33,211 bases of DNA from Campylobacterales bacterium. Its GTDB lineage: Bacteria; Campylobacterota; Campylobacteria; Campylobacterales; QNZT01. The notes beneath the pieces were generated by a model. It saw nothing but the letters and a program-made list of their open reading frames with translations, searched no databases and had not been told where the DNA came from. Made by a program: the position numbers and the translations under genes. Positions 17,714 through 25,871 of this stretch are shown here, in pieces (within the stretch, counting starts at the first letter, position 1; every line of letters begins with the position of its first letter). The stretch spans positions 1-33,211 of the forward strand of contig JAMONX010000100.1 in NCBI GenBank assembly GCA_027066435.1. The letters are read 5' to 3'.

Positions 17714-18493
17714 TTGAAAAAAGATGTATATATAGCAATTGTTTCCCATAATCATCAAGATTTGATAATAGATGCATTTGCATCCTTTCCTAAAAATATT
17801 GGTAATTATACTTTGCATCTATCAATTATTGATAATATCAATTCTCAAAAGTTAAAAACATTTTCTAAGGAGGAAGATATTGTTTATTATGCTGATAATA
17901 AACAAAGAGGATATGGAGCAAATTTAAACAAGCTATTTGATTTACTCTCACCAAAAGATGAAGATATTTTCATAGTTTGTAATCCAGATATCATACTTAA
18001 TCCAATCCAACTAGAGAAGATTTTAGATAAAACAATAGAAGAAGATGCAGATATCTATGGAGTTAAAGTTTACACAAGACGAGATTTTAGCAAGGTAAGC
18101 TCATCAAATAGGAGTTTTCCTTGTATTTTTGATTTTTTTTCTTCTATTGTTTTAAAGAAAAGACCATATATACATAATCCTGAAGTTTACGCTAATCCTG
18201 ATTGGATTTCTGGAGCATTCATGGTTATAAAATCTAGCTCATACAAAAAGCTAAAAGGCTTTGATGAGAGATATTTTTTATATTGTGAAGATATTGATAT
18301 CTGCTATAGAGCTAAAAAAGAGAAAATGAAAATAGTCTATAATCCTGAATTTTATATTATTCATGAATCACAGTTGGCAAGTAGAACAATCTTTTCAAAA
18401 ACATTTTTGGTGCATCTGCGATCAATATTTAGGTATCTAATCACACATAGAATAACTTGTATCTTAGGAACTGGTGGTAACTATGCTAAATAG
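17714..18493 (+). CDS. Glycosyltransferase, GT2 family (rhamnosyltransferase-like)
   Basis: This 259-residue GT-A enzyme has VYIAIVSHNHQDLIIDAFAS at the start, FIVCNPDIILNP as its metal-binding region (NPD in place of DXD, as in rhamnosyl- and galactofuranosyl-transferase relatives), and WISGAFMVIKSSSYKKLKGF followed by DERYFLYCEDIDICYR. The last motif is the GT2 'F-D-E-x-F-F-x-Y-x-E-D-x-D-L' motif. The exact sugar is unknown. The start is TTG at 17714 after AAGGA. The stop is five bases before the ATP-grasp gene. Its position suggests that it builds the same glycan as the GT4 enzyme. Confidence 0.87.
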   Translation: MKKDVYIAIVSHNHQDLIIDAFASFPKNIGNYTLHLSIIDNINSQKLKTFSKEEDIVYYADNKQRGYGANLNKLFDLLSPKDEDIFIVCNPDIILNPIQLEKILDKTIEEDADIYGVKVYTRRDFSKVSSSNRSFPCIFDFFSSIVLKKRPYIHNPEVYANPDWISGAFMVIKSSSYKKLKGFDERYFLYCEDIDICYRAKKEKMKIVYNPEFYIIHESQLASRTIFSKTFLVHLRSIFRYLITHRITCILGTGGNYAK

Positions 18494-18498
18494 AAAAT

Positions 18499-19659
18499 AT
18501 GCTTAAGAATATAAAAGTTATTTTTTTAGGGGCAGGTCCAACTGCATTGGCAGGAATTAGAGAAGTTTCAAGGGAAAAATTAGATGTATTTGCAATTGGG
18601 TTAAACAGGTTTGAAGCTGGATTATTTTCAAAACATTGTACTTCACTTGGAGTTTGTGATCCTTTTAAAGATAGCAAAGGATTAGTAAAACTTCTTGAAA
18701 ATTTTGCACAAAAAGAGAGTGGTAAACTTATTCTCATACCAACTGGTGATGAATTTATAGAGTTTTTGTCACAATATAAAGAAGAGTTAGCCTATTTTGG
18801 ATATAAATTTTCTCTACTTAACAATGACCTATCTGAACTTTTTTTAAATAAAGAGAAGTTTTATAACCTATGCCAACAAACAAAGACACCAGCTCCTAAA
18901 ACTTGGACTATAAATCAAGACTCATCACTAGAAAAATGGAGTCAAGATGCACTATATCCATGTTTTATAAAACCTATCTACTACCATAAGTGGGCTAAAG
19001 TTTATGGACTTAAAAAAGGTTTTTTAGTATTTGATAAAGATGAACTCTTAAGAACTTATGATAAAGTTTCAAAAAATATAGATGAGTTGATAGTTCAAGA
19101 GGTAATTGAGGGAGCTGATGACAAAATAGTCATCTATACCGCTAACTTTTCTAAAAACTTAAAACCTAAACAGATTTTTACAGGAAGAAAAAAGAGACAA
19201 TACCCAAAAGGATTTGGAACAACGACAGCTGCAATTTCTGAAGATATAAAAGAGATAAAAAATTATGCAGAAAATATATTGTCAGAAGTAGGATTTGAAG
19301 GTGTTTGTGATGTTGAATTTAAGTTTGATAAGAGAGATGGCTTATATAAAATCATAGAGATAAACCCTAGAATTGGAAGATGGTATAGACTTGTTACAAA
19401 ATCTGGGAAAAAACCACTAACATCTTCTATTTTAGATTTAGCCAAAAGCGAAAAAACTCTTCAAGAGAGTGAGCAAGAAAATGGAAAGCTTTGGCTCTTT
19501 CCTATTCGAGATTTGCCTTCGATTATGAAAACAGATGCGATAAAAGACTATTTTAAGAGAGCAAAAGTATGGTGTATATTTGAGTTAAAAGATCCTATAC
19601 CATTTTTTGTATATTTTTTAGAGATGGCATCTAAACTTATAAAGAGAAAAAATGTATAG
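18499..19659 (+). CDS. ATP-grasp family carboxylate-amine ligase
   Basis: This is a 386-residue ATP-grasp protein. The N-terminus (KVIFLGAGPTALAGIREVSR) is a pre-ATP-grasp Rossmann-like domain. LNKEKFYNLCQQTKTPAPKTW and CFIKPIYYH lead into the nucleotide-binding part, and VCDVEFKFD with YKIIEINPRIGRWYRL supplies the metal-binding Glu and Asn. Enzymes of this kind join a carboxylate, through an acyl phosphate, to an amine or thiol; similar ones act in D-aspartate ligation, carbamoyl phosphate-like chemistry and cell-surface modification. The substrate is unknown. The protein appears soluble. It overlaps the next gene by eight bases, so the ligase and the PLP protein are probably made together. 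Confidence 0.85.
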   Translation: MLKNIKVIFLGAGPTALAGIREVSREKLDVFAIGLNRFEAGLFSKHCTSLGVCDPFKDSKGLVKLLENFAQKESGKLILIPTGDEFIEFLSQYKEELAYFGYKFSLLNNDLSELFLNKEKFYNLCQQTKTPAPKTWTINQDSSLEKWSQDALYPCFIKPIYYHKWAKVYGLKKGFLVFDKDELLRTYDKVSKNIDELIVQEVIEGADDKIVIYTANFSKNLKPKQIFTGRKKRQYPKGFGTTTAAISEDIKEIKNYAENILSEVGFEGVCDVEFKFDKRDGLYKIIEINPRIGRWYRLVTKSGKKPLTSSILDLAKSEKTLQESEQENGKLWLFPIRDLPSIMKTDAIKDYFKRAKVWCIFELKDPIPFFVYFLEMASKLIKRKNV

Positions 19660-20662
19660 AAAATTTCAAGACTCTCCAAATGTTAATTGGTTTAAAACAA
19701 AAACTAAAAAAGAAAAAAATTTTCCATCTGTTATAAAAACTTTTATGGGTAGAGATGCGATAAATCTGCTACTCTTCAATAAAAAGAAAGAGAGTAAAAA
19801 AGCCCTGCTCCCAGCCTATACTTGCACTGAAGTAACTGATCAGTTTGAAAAACATGGATATAAAATAGTATATTATGATTTAAACTTTTTTGAGATAGAA
19901 GAGTTACCCCAAACTACTGATATCGATATATTTTACTTTATCCGATATTTTGGAATAGAAGTTAAAAATATAAAATCAGCGATAAAAAAAGTAAAAAAAC
20001 AAAATCCAAATATATTTATAGTTGAAGATAGAGCCCACTATCTAAGCGATAAACCTCTTCTTAAAGATGTAGATGCATATATATTTAGCTTTAGAAAACT
20101 TTTGCCAACTCCAGAGGGCGGTGGATTGCTTACTGATATAAAGATTGATTATCGTTATAAGAGTAAATTCATCTCAAATCTTCTCTCTCTTGCAATGGTT
20201 TTAAAAAAGAGATTTATAGGTCATAATCCAAAATTTTCAAGATCAAAAATAGCATCTGAAAACAGTCTCTCAAATGCTATTTTTGCCCCCTCTTTTTTTA
20301 CAAATAGAGTTATAGAAAATTTTGATATAGATAAAAATATAAAACTTAGACGAGAGCTTTTTTATCTATGGCTTGAAAAAAGTAAAAAATACTCCATAAA
20401 ACCTCTTTTTACAAAACTACAAGAAGATGATATCCCTCAAGGATTCCCGATAATAGTCTCAGATGCAAATAAGCTTTTTGTCAAGATGCGAAAAGAGGGA
20501 GTTTATCTAAAAAGACATTGGATTCTTGATGAAAAATTCAAAACTATCGCTCCAAAATCATATAAACTATCCAATGAGATAATAACTTTGCCAATTTATG
20601 AAGAGATTAATGAAAAAGATATAGATATGATTATTGACAAAATCCATCTTTATACTATCTAA
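19652..20662 (+). CDS. PLP-dependent aminotransferase-fold protein (DegT/DnrJ-like)
   Basis: This 336-residue protein has the fold-type I pattern of DegT/DnrJ/EryC1/StrS sugar aminotransferases in diverged form. ALLPAYTCTEVTDQFEKHGY is the substrate-side segment, FIVEDRAHYL holds the Asp126 expected to contact the pyridine nitrogen, and YIFSFRKLLPTPEGGGLL carries the likely Schiff-base Lys149. The C-terminal domain is shorter and less typical than in standard DegT proteins, so the reaction (transamination or something else) is uncertain. The start ATG lies inside the end of the ATP-grasp gene. It is the last gene of the run starting at motA, and a hairpin at 20700-20726 follows. Confidence 0.75.
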   Translation: MYRKFQDSPNVNWFKTKTKKEKNFPSVIKTFMGRDAINLLLFNKKKESKKALLPAYTCTEVTDQFEKHGYKIVYYDLNFFEIEELPQTTDIDIFYFIRYFGIEVKNIKSAIKKVKKQNPNIFIVEDRAHYLSDKPLLKDVDAYIFSFRKLLPTPEGGGLLTDIKIDYRYKSKFISNLLSLAMVLKKRFIGHNPKFSRSKIASENSLSNAIFAPSFFTNRVIENFDIDKNIKLRRELFYLWLEKSKKYSIKPLFTKLQEDDIPQGFPIIVSDANKLFVKMRKEGVYLKRHWILDEKFKTIAPKSYKLSNEIITLPIYEEINEKDIDMIIDKIHLYTI

Positions 20663-20699
20663 AAATTAAATCAAATAATAATTTGAACCTTTTATAATA

Positions 20700-20726
20700 G
20701 ATGCAATACGAAATAAGTATTGCATC
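20700..20726. terminator. Hairpin between convergent genes (possible terminator)
   Basis: GATGCAATAC (20700-20709) and its exact reverse complement (20717-20726) form a 10-bp stem with a 7-base loop in the 72-bp space between the PLP gene and metE. Neither side has a proper U-tract, so it may instead be an mRNA 3'-end structure. A smaller 6-bp hairpin sits at 20671-20686. Confidence 0.45.
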
Positions 20727-20734
20727 AAAAACTA

Positions 20735-22999
20735 TCAGATTTTTTCTCTAACTATCTTTACCGCTTTTACCATATTTTCTAAACTTGGTTTTACCTCTTC
20801 CCACTTTCTTGTTTTTAAACCACAATCTGGATTTATCCACAGCTGTTTTTTAGGTAAAACTTCTAACAGCATCTCTATCTGTTTTACTATCTCCTCTACA
20901 GTTGGAACTCTTGGAGAGTGGATATCATAAACTCCAGGTCCCACCTCTTGTTTGTAGCCTGTTTGTTTAAATATCTTTAAGAGTTCATTTCCACTTCTTG
21001 CTGTCTCTATTGAGATCACATCTGCATCCATATTTTCAATAGTATCTATGATGTCATTGAACTCGCTGTAACACATATGTGTGTGGATTTGAGTCTCTTT
21101 TTTTGCTTTGCTTACTGATATTTTAAAGTCTCTAACTGCCCATTTTTCATAAACTTCTATCTTTGCATCTCTTAGTGGATATCCCTCTTTAAAAGCTGCT
21201 TCATCTACTTGTATAATCTTTATTCCTGCATTTTGAAGATCATCTATCTCATCACTCAAAGATACTGCAATCTGTTTTGAGACCTCATCTTTTGGCTTAT
21301 CATCTCTTATAAATGACCAGTTTAAAATCGTTACAGGACCTGTTAACATTCCTTTCATTATTTTATCACTTTTACTTGCTGCGTAAATCATCCAATCTAC
21401 AGTCATAGGTTTAGGTCTGCTTATATCTCCGTAGATAAATGGTGGCTTTACACATCTACTACCATAACTTTGAACCCAGCCATTTTGAGTAAATCCATAC
21501 CCTTTTAACTGTTCACCAAAATACTCAACCATATCATTTCTCTCAGGCTCGCCATGAACTAACACCTCGATGCCACATTTCTCTTGAAACTTTATACACT
21601 CATCTATATAGTTTTTCATCTGCTTTTCATACTCTAATTTACTTATGTCACCACTTTTAAAATCTCTTCTAGCTTTTCTAACTTCAGGAGTTTGAGGAAA
21701 TGAACCTATAGTTGTAGTGGCAAGGTCATTATATGATAAAATCTCTTTTTGCAATTTTATTCTATCTTCATATTTTCCATCTCTTTGTAGTTTTGTGATA
21801 TTTTCTACTCTATTTTGAACCTCTTTATCATGAATGAGTGCTGATGTTTTTCTACTTTTGTTTGCTTTTTTATTTAGCTCTATTTTCTCTTTATCATCTT
21901 CATTTAGCTCATCTAAAAAGAGTTTTGAGATTAAAGATATTTCATCAAGTTTTTCTACTGCAAAGCTTAACCAGTTTTTTATATCTGAATCTAAGTTTTT
22001 TTCATATTTTAGAGTAAAAGGGGCGTGAAGAAGTGAGCAAGATGAACTTACTATGATATTTTTTTTATCTACTTTTTTAGAGATTGAATCTAATAAAGAT
22101 ATAGTTTTTGATATATCATTTTTCCAAATATTTCTACCATCAACTACTCCAGCTATCAGTTTTTTGCCACTTTTGCCTATCAAAGGGAGTGATTTTATGT
22201 TTTCATCTCCATACAAAAAATCAAGCCCAATTGCCCAAATAGGAGTATCAACTAAAATCTCAGTTGCTTCAGTTGAGTGTTCAAAATATGTACAGACAAC
22301 TATCTTTATATTTTCACTCACATCTGCTAGAGTGTCATATGTATTTTTTATAAACTTTAAAACTCTAAGTTCACTATCTTTTACAAATATCGGCTCATCA
22401 ATTTGTAGAGTTATCTTAGCATCTAGCTTGGAGAGCTCTTTTAAAAGCTCTTTATAAATTGGCAAAATCTTATCTAATAACGCATAAGTATCTTTAGCAT
22501 CTACCCTCTTTGAAAGCCCTAAAAATGTTAAAGGTCCTATGATATTTATCTTTGTTTTGATACCCAAAGCTTTTGCTTCATTGTACTCATCAATAATCTT
22601 TGAAGCATCAAGTTTATACTCATCTTCCAAAGATAATTCAGGCACGATGTAGTGATAATTTGTGTTAAACCACTTGGTCATCTCTAAAGCAACTGCATTT
22701 TTATCTCCTCTAGCCATTGCAAAATAGAGCTCTTCATTTTCAAGATTTTTAAATCTTTTAGCAGTTGCACCAAGTGTTACAATCATATCAAGCATATTGT
22801 CATAAAGTGAAAAATCATTTGAACTTATATACTCAATGCCTGCATTTTTTTGGTAGAGCCAGTGGTGTTTTTTAAGTTCACTTGCTACTTTTTTAACTTC
22901 ATTAAATGAGCTATTTTTAGCCCAAAAACTCTCTAATGCTTTTTTAAGCTCTCTTTTTTCTCCAACTCTTGGAAATCCTACTATATAATTTTTCGACAT
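20735..22999 (-). CDS. metE: Cobalamin-independent methionine synthase
   Basis: MetE transfers the methyl group of 5-methyltetrahydropteroyltri-L-glutamate to homocysteine. The protein starts SKNYIVGFPRVGEKRELKKA (family N-terminus, one of two barrel halves). The catalytic half has TTIGSFPQT, LVHGEPERNDMVEYFGE, the zinc ligands in HTHMCYSEF, ETARSGNE and NPDCGLKTR (His, Cys, Glu, Cys). I chose ATG at 22999, eight bases after GGGAT; an ATG at 23116 in the same frame would add 39 residues without family similarity. The 754-residue product matches the usual length (E. coli 753). It is monocistronic apart from a possible leader ORF, with a convergent neighbour. Confidence 0.96.
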   Translation of the reverse strand: MSKNYIVGFPRVGEKRELKKALESFWAKNSSFNEVKKVASELKKHHWLYQKNAGIEYISSNDFSLYDNMLDMIVTLGATAKRFKNLENEELYFAMARGDKNAVALEMTKWFNTNYHYIVPELSLEDEYKLDASKIIDEYNEAKALGIKTKINIIGPLTFLGLSKRVDAKDTYALLDKILPIYKELLKELSKLDAKITLQIDEPIFVKDSELRVLKFIKNTYDTLADVSENIKIVVCTYFEHSTEATEILVDTPIWAIGLDFLYGDENIKSLPLIGKSGKKLIAGVVDGRNIWKNDISKTISLLDSISKKVDKKNIIVSSSCSLLHAPFTLKYEKNLDSDIKNWLSFAVEKLDEISLISKLFLDELNEDDKEKIELNKKANKSRKTSALIHDKEVQNRVENITKLQRDGKYEDRIKLQKEILSYNDLATTTIGSFPQTPEVRKARRDFKSGDISKLEYEKQMKNYIDECIKFQEKCGIEVLVHGEPERNDMVEYFGEQLKGYGFTQNGWVQSYGSRCVKPPFIYGDISRPKPMTVDWMIYAASKSDKIMKGMLTGPVTILNWSFIRDDKPKDEVSKQIAVSLSDEIDDLQNAGIKIIQVDEAAFKEGYPLRDAKIEVYEKWAVRDFKISVSKAKKETQIHTHMCYSEFNDIIDTIENMDADVISIETARSGNELLKIFKQTGYKQEVGPGVYDIHSPRVPTVEEIVKQIEMLLEVLPKKQLWINPDCGLKTRKWEEVKPSLENMVKAVKIVREKI

Positions 23000-23052
23000 T
23001 ACTATCCCTTTATAATTTTTATATTTTTTTGTGAAATTATGATTAAAAAAGT

Positions 23053-23274
23053 TTAGGGGAGAGGAGGATGAATACCAGATCTTCGAAATGCAAAGCAGAC
23101 TGTATAGTATGTGCATCTAGGTATGAATATGTTTGATAAAAGTGTTAATCTTGTTTTTAAGATATAAAATTTTTTACAAGAGCTTAAACTTTTTTGTAAA
23201 AGAGCCAGCTCTAAAAGATTAGGAGAGATTGAGAGTGTAAAATAATTTTTTAAAGACTCTTTAGTATCTTGCAT
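23053..23274 (-). CDS. Possible leader ORF upstream of metE (73 aa, unrecognised)
   Basis: The ATG at 23274 is preceded by AAGGAGGA at ideal distance, and an extended -10 (TGTTATACT, 23302-23310) lies just upstream. The frame therefore has better expression signals than most genes here. The product is a 73-residue Leu/Ser/Lys-rich protein with no family I recognise; its end (FAFRRSGIHPPLP) looks arbitrary. It ends 53 bases before the metE start. It could be a true small protein, a regulatory leader for metE, or a chance frame in the metE 5' region. Confidence 0.35.
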   Translation of the reverse strand: MQDTKESLKNYFTLSISPNLLELALLQKSLSSCKKFYILKTRLTLLSNIFIPRCTYYTVCFAFRRSGIHPPLP

Positions 23275-23301
23275 CTCTCCTCCTTATAAAAAATTTTGCA
23301 A

Positions 23302-23310
23302 AGTATAACA
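23302..23310 (-). promoter_or_regulatory. Extended -10 promoter element for the metE transcript
   Basis: The minus strand reads TGTTATACT, a TG-n extended -10 box, with T-rich runs upstream as is usual for campylobacterial promoters, which lack a firm -35. The predicted start near 23295 lies about 20 bases before the leader ORF ATG and about 300 bases before metE. No clear B12 or SAM riboswitch signature was found in this leader. Confidence 0.5.
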
Positions 23311-23351
23311 TGAGTCAATTTAAAATATTTGAAAATACCAAATAAGAAAAG

Positions 23352-23369
23352 GAGTGTACTAGTACACTC
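23352..23369. promoter_or_regulatory. 18-bp perfect palindrome upstream of metE promoter
   Basis: GAGTGTACTAGTACACTC is an exact palindrome, more G+C-rich than its surroundings. It sits about 45 bases upstream of the metE-side -10 box and about 135 bases upstream of the GGDEF/EAL start. It could be a dimeric regulator site or a small hairpin (7-bp stem, CTAG loop). No regulator gene is adjacent. Confidence 0.5.
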
Positions 23370-23419
23370 AAAAAAGATTCTTTAAAATCTTAATTGTGTC
23401 GATATAGCATATAGGGTAC

Positions 23420-23463
23420 CTCTAAAAACCTCACAAAGCTATAAATATCAATAGTTTTTAGAG
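23420..23463. repeat. 10-bp inverted repeat before the GGDEF/EAL gene
   Basis: CTCTAAAAAC (23420-23429) and GTTTTTAGAG (23454-23463) are exact complements around a 24-base loop. A TATAAT at 23470-23475 follows directly and is the likely -10 of the GGDEF/EAL gene (start 23504), so the repeat overlaps its promoter and could be an operator. Confidence 0.4.
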
Positions 23464-23503
23464 ATGTTCTATAATTAAACTTAATGAAAGTATAACAAAA
23501 GAT

Positions 23504-25387
23504 ATGAGCCCTAAAAATATTTTAAATAATCTTCTTACAAGTGGTTTCAGATTTAATGAGAATGAAGAGTTATTAAAAAATAGATTTATTCAATTAAACT
23601 CTATATTTATTTCTGGTGCTTTAGTTGCACTCTTTGCTGGCATGCTCAGGCTTTTTATGGGACCGCATGTCTTGGGTATTGTAGATATTGGTTGTGCTAT
23701 AGCATTTACTAGTTTAATGGTTTTTTTAAGGCGAGATAAAAAATATTTTGATATCACATCTACTGCTGTTTTAAGTATAGGATTTATAGTATTTACTGCT
23801 ATTATACTTATCTTAGAAAATAGTCAAAGTAAGTTGCTATGGTATGCTCTTTTTATAGTCTCTTCATTTTTGATAAAAGGGTATCGATTTGGTCTTATAG
23901 CAACTTTAACAACTATCGCTACTACCTATATATTGGAAATTTTACCATTTGTAAATTTACATGTTGAAAATAAAGATTTAATACTCGCAACATCAACTTA
24001 CATATGTATAGCTCTCTTTAGTGCATATACAGCAATAGCACATGAAAGAAATATAGAAAACTTAAAAGAATCAAATCAAAAGATAGAAAAACAAAAACTC
24101 AAACTCCATTCACAACTTAGAACAAATCCTTTAACAAATCTTCCAAATCAATATGCTTTAGAAGAGCATCTAACAAAGTTCAAAAATAATATATCTTTAA
24201 TTATTTTAGAAATTGACTCATTTGACACTATAACAAGTGAGTTCGGTAAACCATTTTCAAATGAGATTATTAAAAAAGTTTATCAAAGACTAGATAAAAT
24301 TGCATCAAAAGATTTTTTGTTATACCATCTATTTGCAAACCATTTTGCATTTATTATAAAAGATTATACCCGCGACAAAGACATAAATTTTATGCACTCT
24401 ATCAAAAATCTTTTTGAACTTGAAAGTATAAAATATCAAGAAATTGATATATCTATCACCTTCTCAGCAGGTATCGCAAGGAAAAACAGCGAAAAGATAA
24501 TCATACAGGCGAATGCAGCCCTTTCAGATATAAAAAAGAGAGGAGAAAATGGGTATAAACTCTTTGAAAATAGTGAGAAATATGATAAACAACAGAAAAA
24601 TAATTTATACTGGGCAAAGCGTATTAAAGAGATAATATTAGAGGATGATTTGGTAGTCTATTATCAACCAATTATCAACAATAAAACTGAAAAAATTGAA
24701 AAGTATGAGTCTCTTGTAAGAGCTAGAGACAAAGATACGATAGTCCCACCTCATATCTTTTTGGAAATTGCACAAAAGACTGGATATATGCAAATTATAA
24801 CAAAAACTGTTATAGAAAAAAGTTTTCAACTATTTGAAAAATCACAAATTGATTTCTCTATCAATATCACAAATGATGATTTAGAAGATACTAGTATTAT
24901 AAAATTTTTAAAACAAAAAATTAGACAATATAATATAGATCCTAAAAATGTATACTTTGAAGTACTTGAAAATATAAATACCTCAAATAAAAATAAAAAT
25001 ATTCTTAAAGAGTTAAAAGAGATGGGTTTTAAAATCTCAATAGATGATTTTGGAACAGAGTCTTCTAACTTTAGCCGAATACTCACAATAGATGCGGATA
25101 TTATCAAAATAGATGGCTCTTTTGTAAAAAATTTAGATACAGATAAAAGTAGCATAAAGATAGTTGAGACAATAGTAGTATTTGCCAAAAAGATTGGAGC
25201 AAAGACAGTGGCTGAGTTTGTACACAATGAAGATATATTTAATATAGTAAAAAATCTAGGAGTAGATTATTCACAAGGATACTACTTTTCTCCACCACTT
25301 CCACAAATAGAAGAGTTACCACTAAAAGATAAAGGCAAAGTAGCAAAACCTCAGACTAATAACACTCTAAACCATCTATATATTTAG
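23504..25387 (+). CDS. Membrane GGDEF/EAL protein, likely c-di-GMP phosphodiesterase
   Basis: The N-terminal 180 residues form about five to six membrane helices, followed by a short coiled coil (residues about 185-200). The GGDEF domain starts NPLTNLPNQYALEEHL but its catalytic loop reads LFANHFAFI (about 278-284) instead of GGDEF, so cyclase activity is not expected. The EAL domain is well kept: YESLVR with Glu402 for EAL, Asn in FSINITNDDL, Glu in YFEVLEN, DDFGT, KIDGSFVK, VAEFVH and SQGYYFSPPLP. Hydrolysis of cyclic di-GMP to pGpG is therefore likely, perhaps with the dead GGDEF as a GTP-sensing regulator. The start context (AAAAGAT) is weak. The 627-residue protein is monocistronic. Confidence 0.88.
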   Translation: MSPKNILNNLLTSGFRFNENEELLKNRFIQLNSIFISGALVALFAGMLRLFMGPHVLGIVDIGCAIAFTSLMVFLRRDKKYFDITSTAVLSIGFIVFTAIILILENSQSKLLWYALFIVSSFLIKGYRFGLIATLTTIATTYILEILPFVNLHVENKDLILATSTYICIALFSAYTAIAHERNIENLKESNQKIEKQKLKLHSQLRTNPLTNLPNQYALEEHLTKFKNNISLIILEIDSFDTITSEFGKPFSNEIIKKVYQRLDKIASKDFLLYHLFANHFAFIIKDYTRDKDINFMHSIKNLFELESIKYQEIDISITFSAGIARKNSEKIIIQANAALSDIKKRGENGYKLFENSEKYDKQQKNNLYWAKRIKEIILEDDLVVYYQPIINNKTEKIEKYESLVRARDKDTIVPPHIFLEIAQKTGYMQIITKTVIEKSFQLFEKSQIDFSINITNDDLEDTSIIKFLKQKIRQYNIDPKNVYFEVLENINTSNKNKNILKELKEMGFKISIDDFGTESSNFSRILTIDADIIKIDGSFVKNLDTDKSSIKIVETIVVFAKKIGAKTVAEFVHNEDIFNIVKNLGVDYSQGYYFSPPLPQIEELPLKDKGKVAKPQTNNTLNHLYI

Positions 25388-25428
25388 AATCTTTTACTTT
25401 AAACTTCAGCCTTATCATCTCTAATTTT

Positions 25429-25548
25429 TTAATTTGTAGAAAAAACTCTTTTCAAAATAGAAAAAAATTTTGAAAATATTGAATTATTTGGCAATAGCAC
25501 AAACAAATCCTCTAGTGCAGCTCTCTCAACTTCGCTTAACCTTGTCAT
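25429..25548 (-). CDS. 39-residue small protein overlapping the HTH gene
   Basis: The minus-strand ATG at 25548 lies inside the last codons of the HTH gene in another frame. GGGGG sits at usable spacing upstream, and translation runs to TAA at 25429-25431. The product begins MTRLSEVERAALEDLF, an amphipathic helix with a clear acidic/hydrophobic pattern, and ends in a basic segment (KFFSILKRVFSTN) that could be membrane-associated. I do not recognise the family. The overlap and helix character suggest a real, coupled partner of the HTH regulator. The alternative is a frameshifted C-terminal extension of that protein. Confidence 0.5.
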   Translation of the reverse strand: MTRLSEVERAALEDLFVLLPNNSIFSKFFSILKRVFSTN

Positions 25549-25822
25549 CACCCAACCCCCTTGAAATCTTTTTAATTATTCTCACCACATCACCCTCATC
25601 TAACTCTCCAAGCATGCGGAAAATCGCTTGTGCTGCTTGAGGTTTTGAGTTACCAAGACGCCAATCTTGATAAGTTCTCATTGATATGCCAAGTTTTTTA
25701 GCCATATCTTTTTGGCTAATTTTTTTTCCATAATATTGTGCTTCCACTGCATTATGCAAAATGTTGTATATGTCCTTAGATTCCATGTATAAATCATACC
25801 GAAGCTTTGATAAATCACACAT
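25526..25822 (-). CDS. Helix-turn-helix regulator (XRE-like)
   Basis: This 98-residue protein is mostly a helical DNA-binding domain. KKISQKDMAKKLGISMRTYQ (about residues 33-52) followed by DWRLGNSKPQ is a clear helix-turn-helix with the Q-x-x-A-x-x-x-G-I-S core of the XRE/Cro family. MCDLSKLRYDL precedes it, and Met13 could be an alternative start, but ATG at 25822 has the better upstream region. Upstream, three copies of an ATAAAAC(A/G)(T/A)AC half-site (25872-25964) lie between this gene and the divergent 26092 gene, so self-regulation is likely. It is neighboured by a 39-residue overlapping ORF. The target genes are unknown. Confidence 0.8.
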   Translation of the reverse strand: MCDLSKLRYDLYMESKDIYNILHNAVEAQYYGKKISQKDMAKKLGISMRTYQDWRLGNSKPQAAQAIFRMLGELDEGDVVRIIKKISRGLGDDKVKRS

Positions 25823-25871
25823 AAAAACTATCTCTTTATACGGTAGCTAATCTCTATGTAATTTAATCAAC

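Noticed and set aside
23000-23116. 39-residue N-terminal extension of metE from ATG 23116
   Set aside because: The extension has no MetE similarity, while ATG 22999 has its own SD and gives the normal family length.
23068-23136. 22-codon plus-strand frame with a Cys-rich product behind GGGGAGAGGAGG
   Set aside because: The strong purine run is only the complement of the end of the minus-strand leader ORF; the GGAGG touches the ATG with no spacing, and no neighbour supports it.
23000-23300. B12 or SAM riboswitch ahead of metE
   Set aside because: No B12-box or SAM-riboswitch conserved core could be found in the leader by eye.
23398-23405. GTCGATAT resembling a sigma-28 -10 box upstream of the GGDEF/EAL gene
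   Set aside because: The nearest TAAA lies four bases too close for the FliA spacing, and the box is about 100 bases from the start codon, so it was not called.
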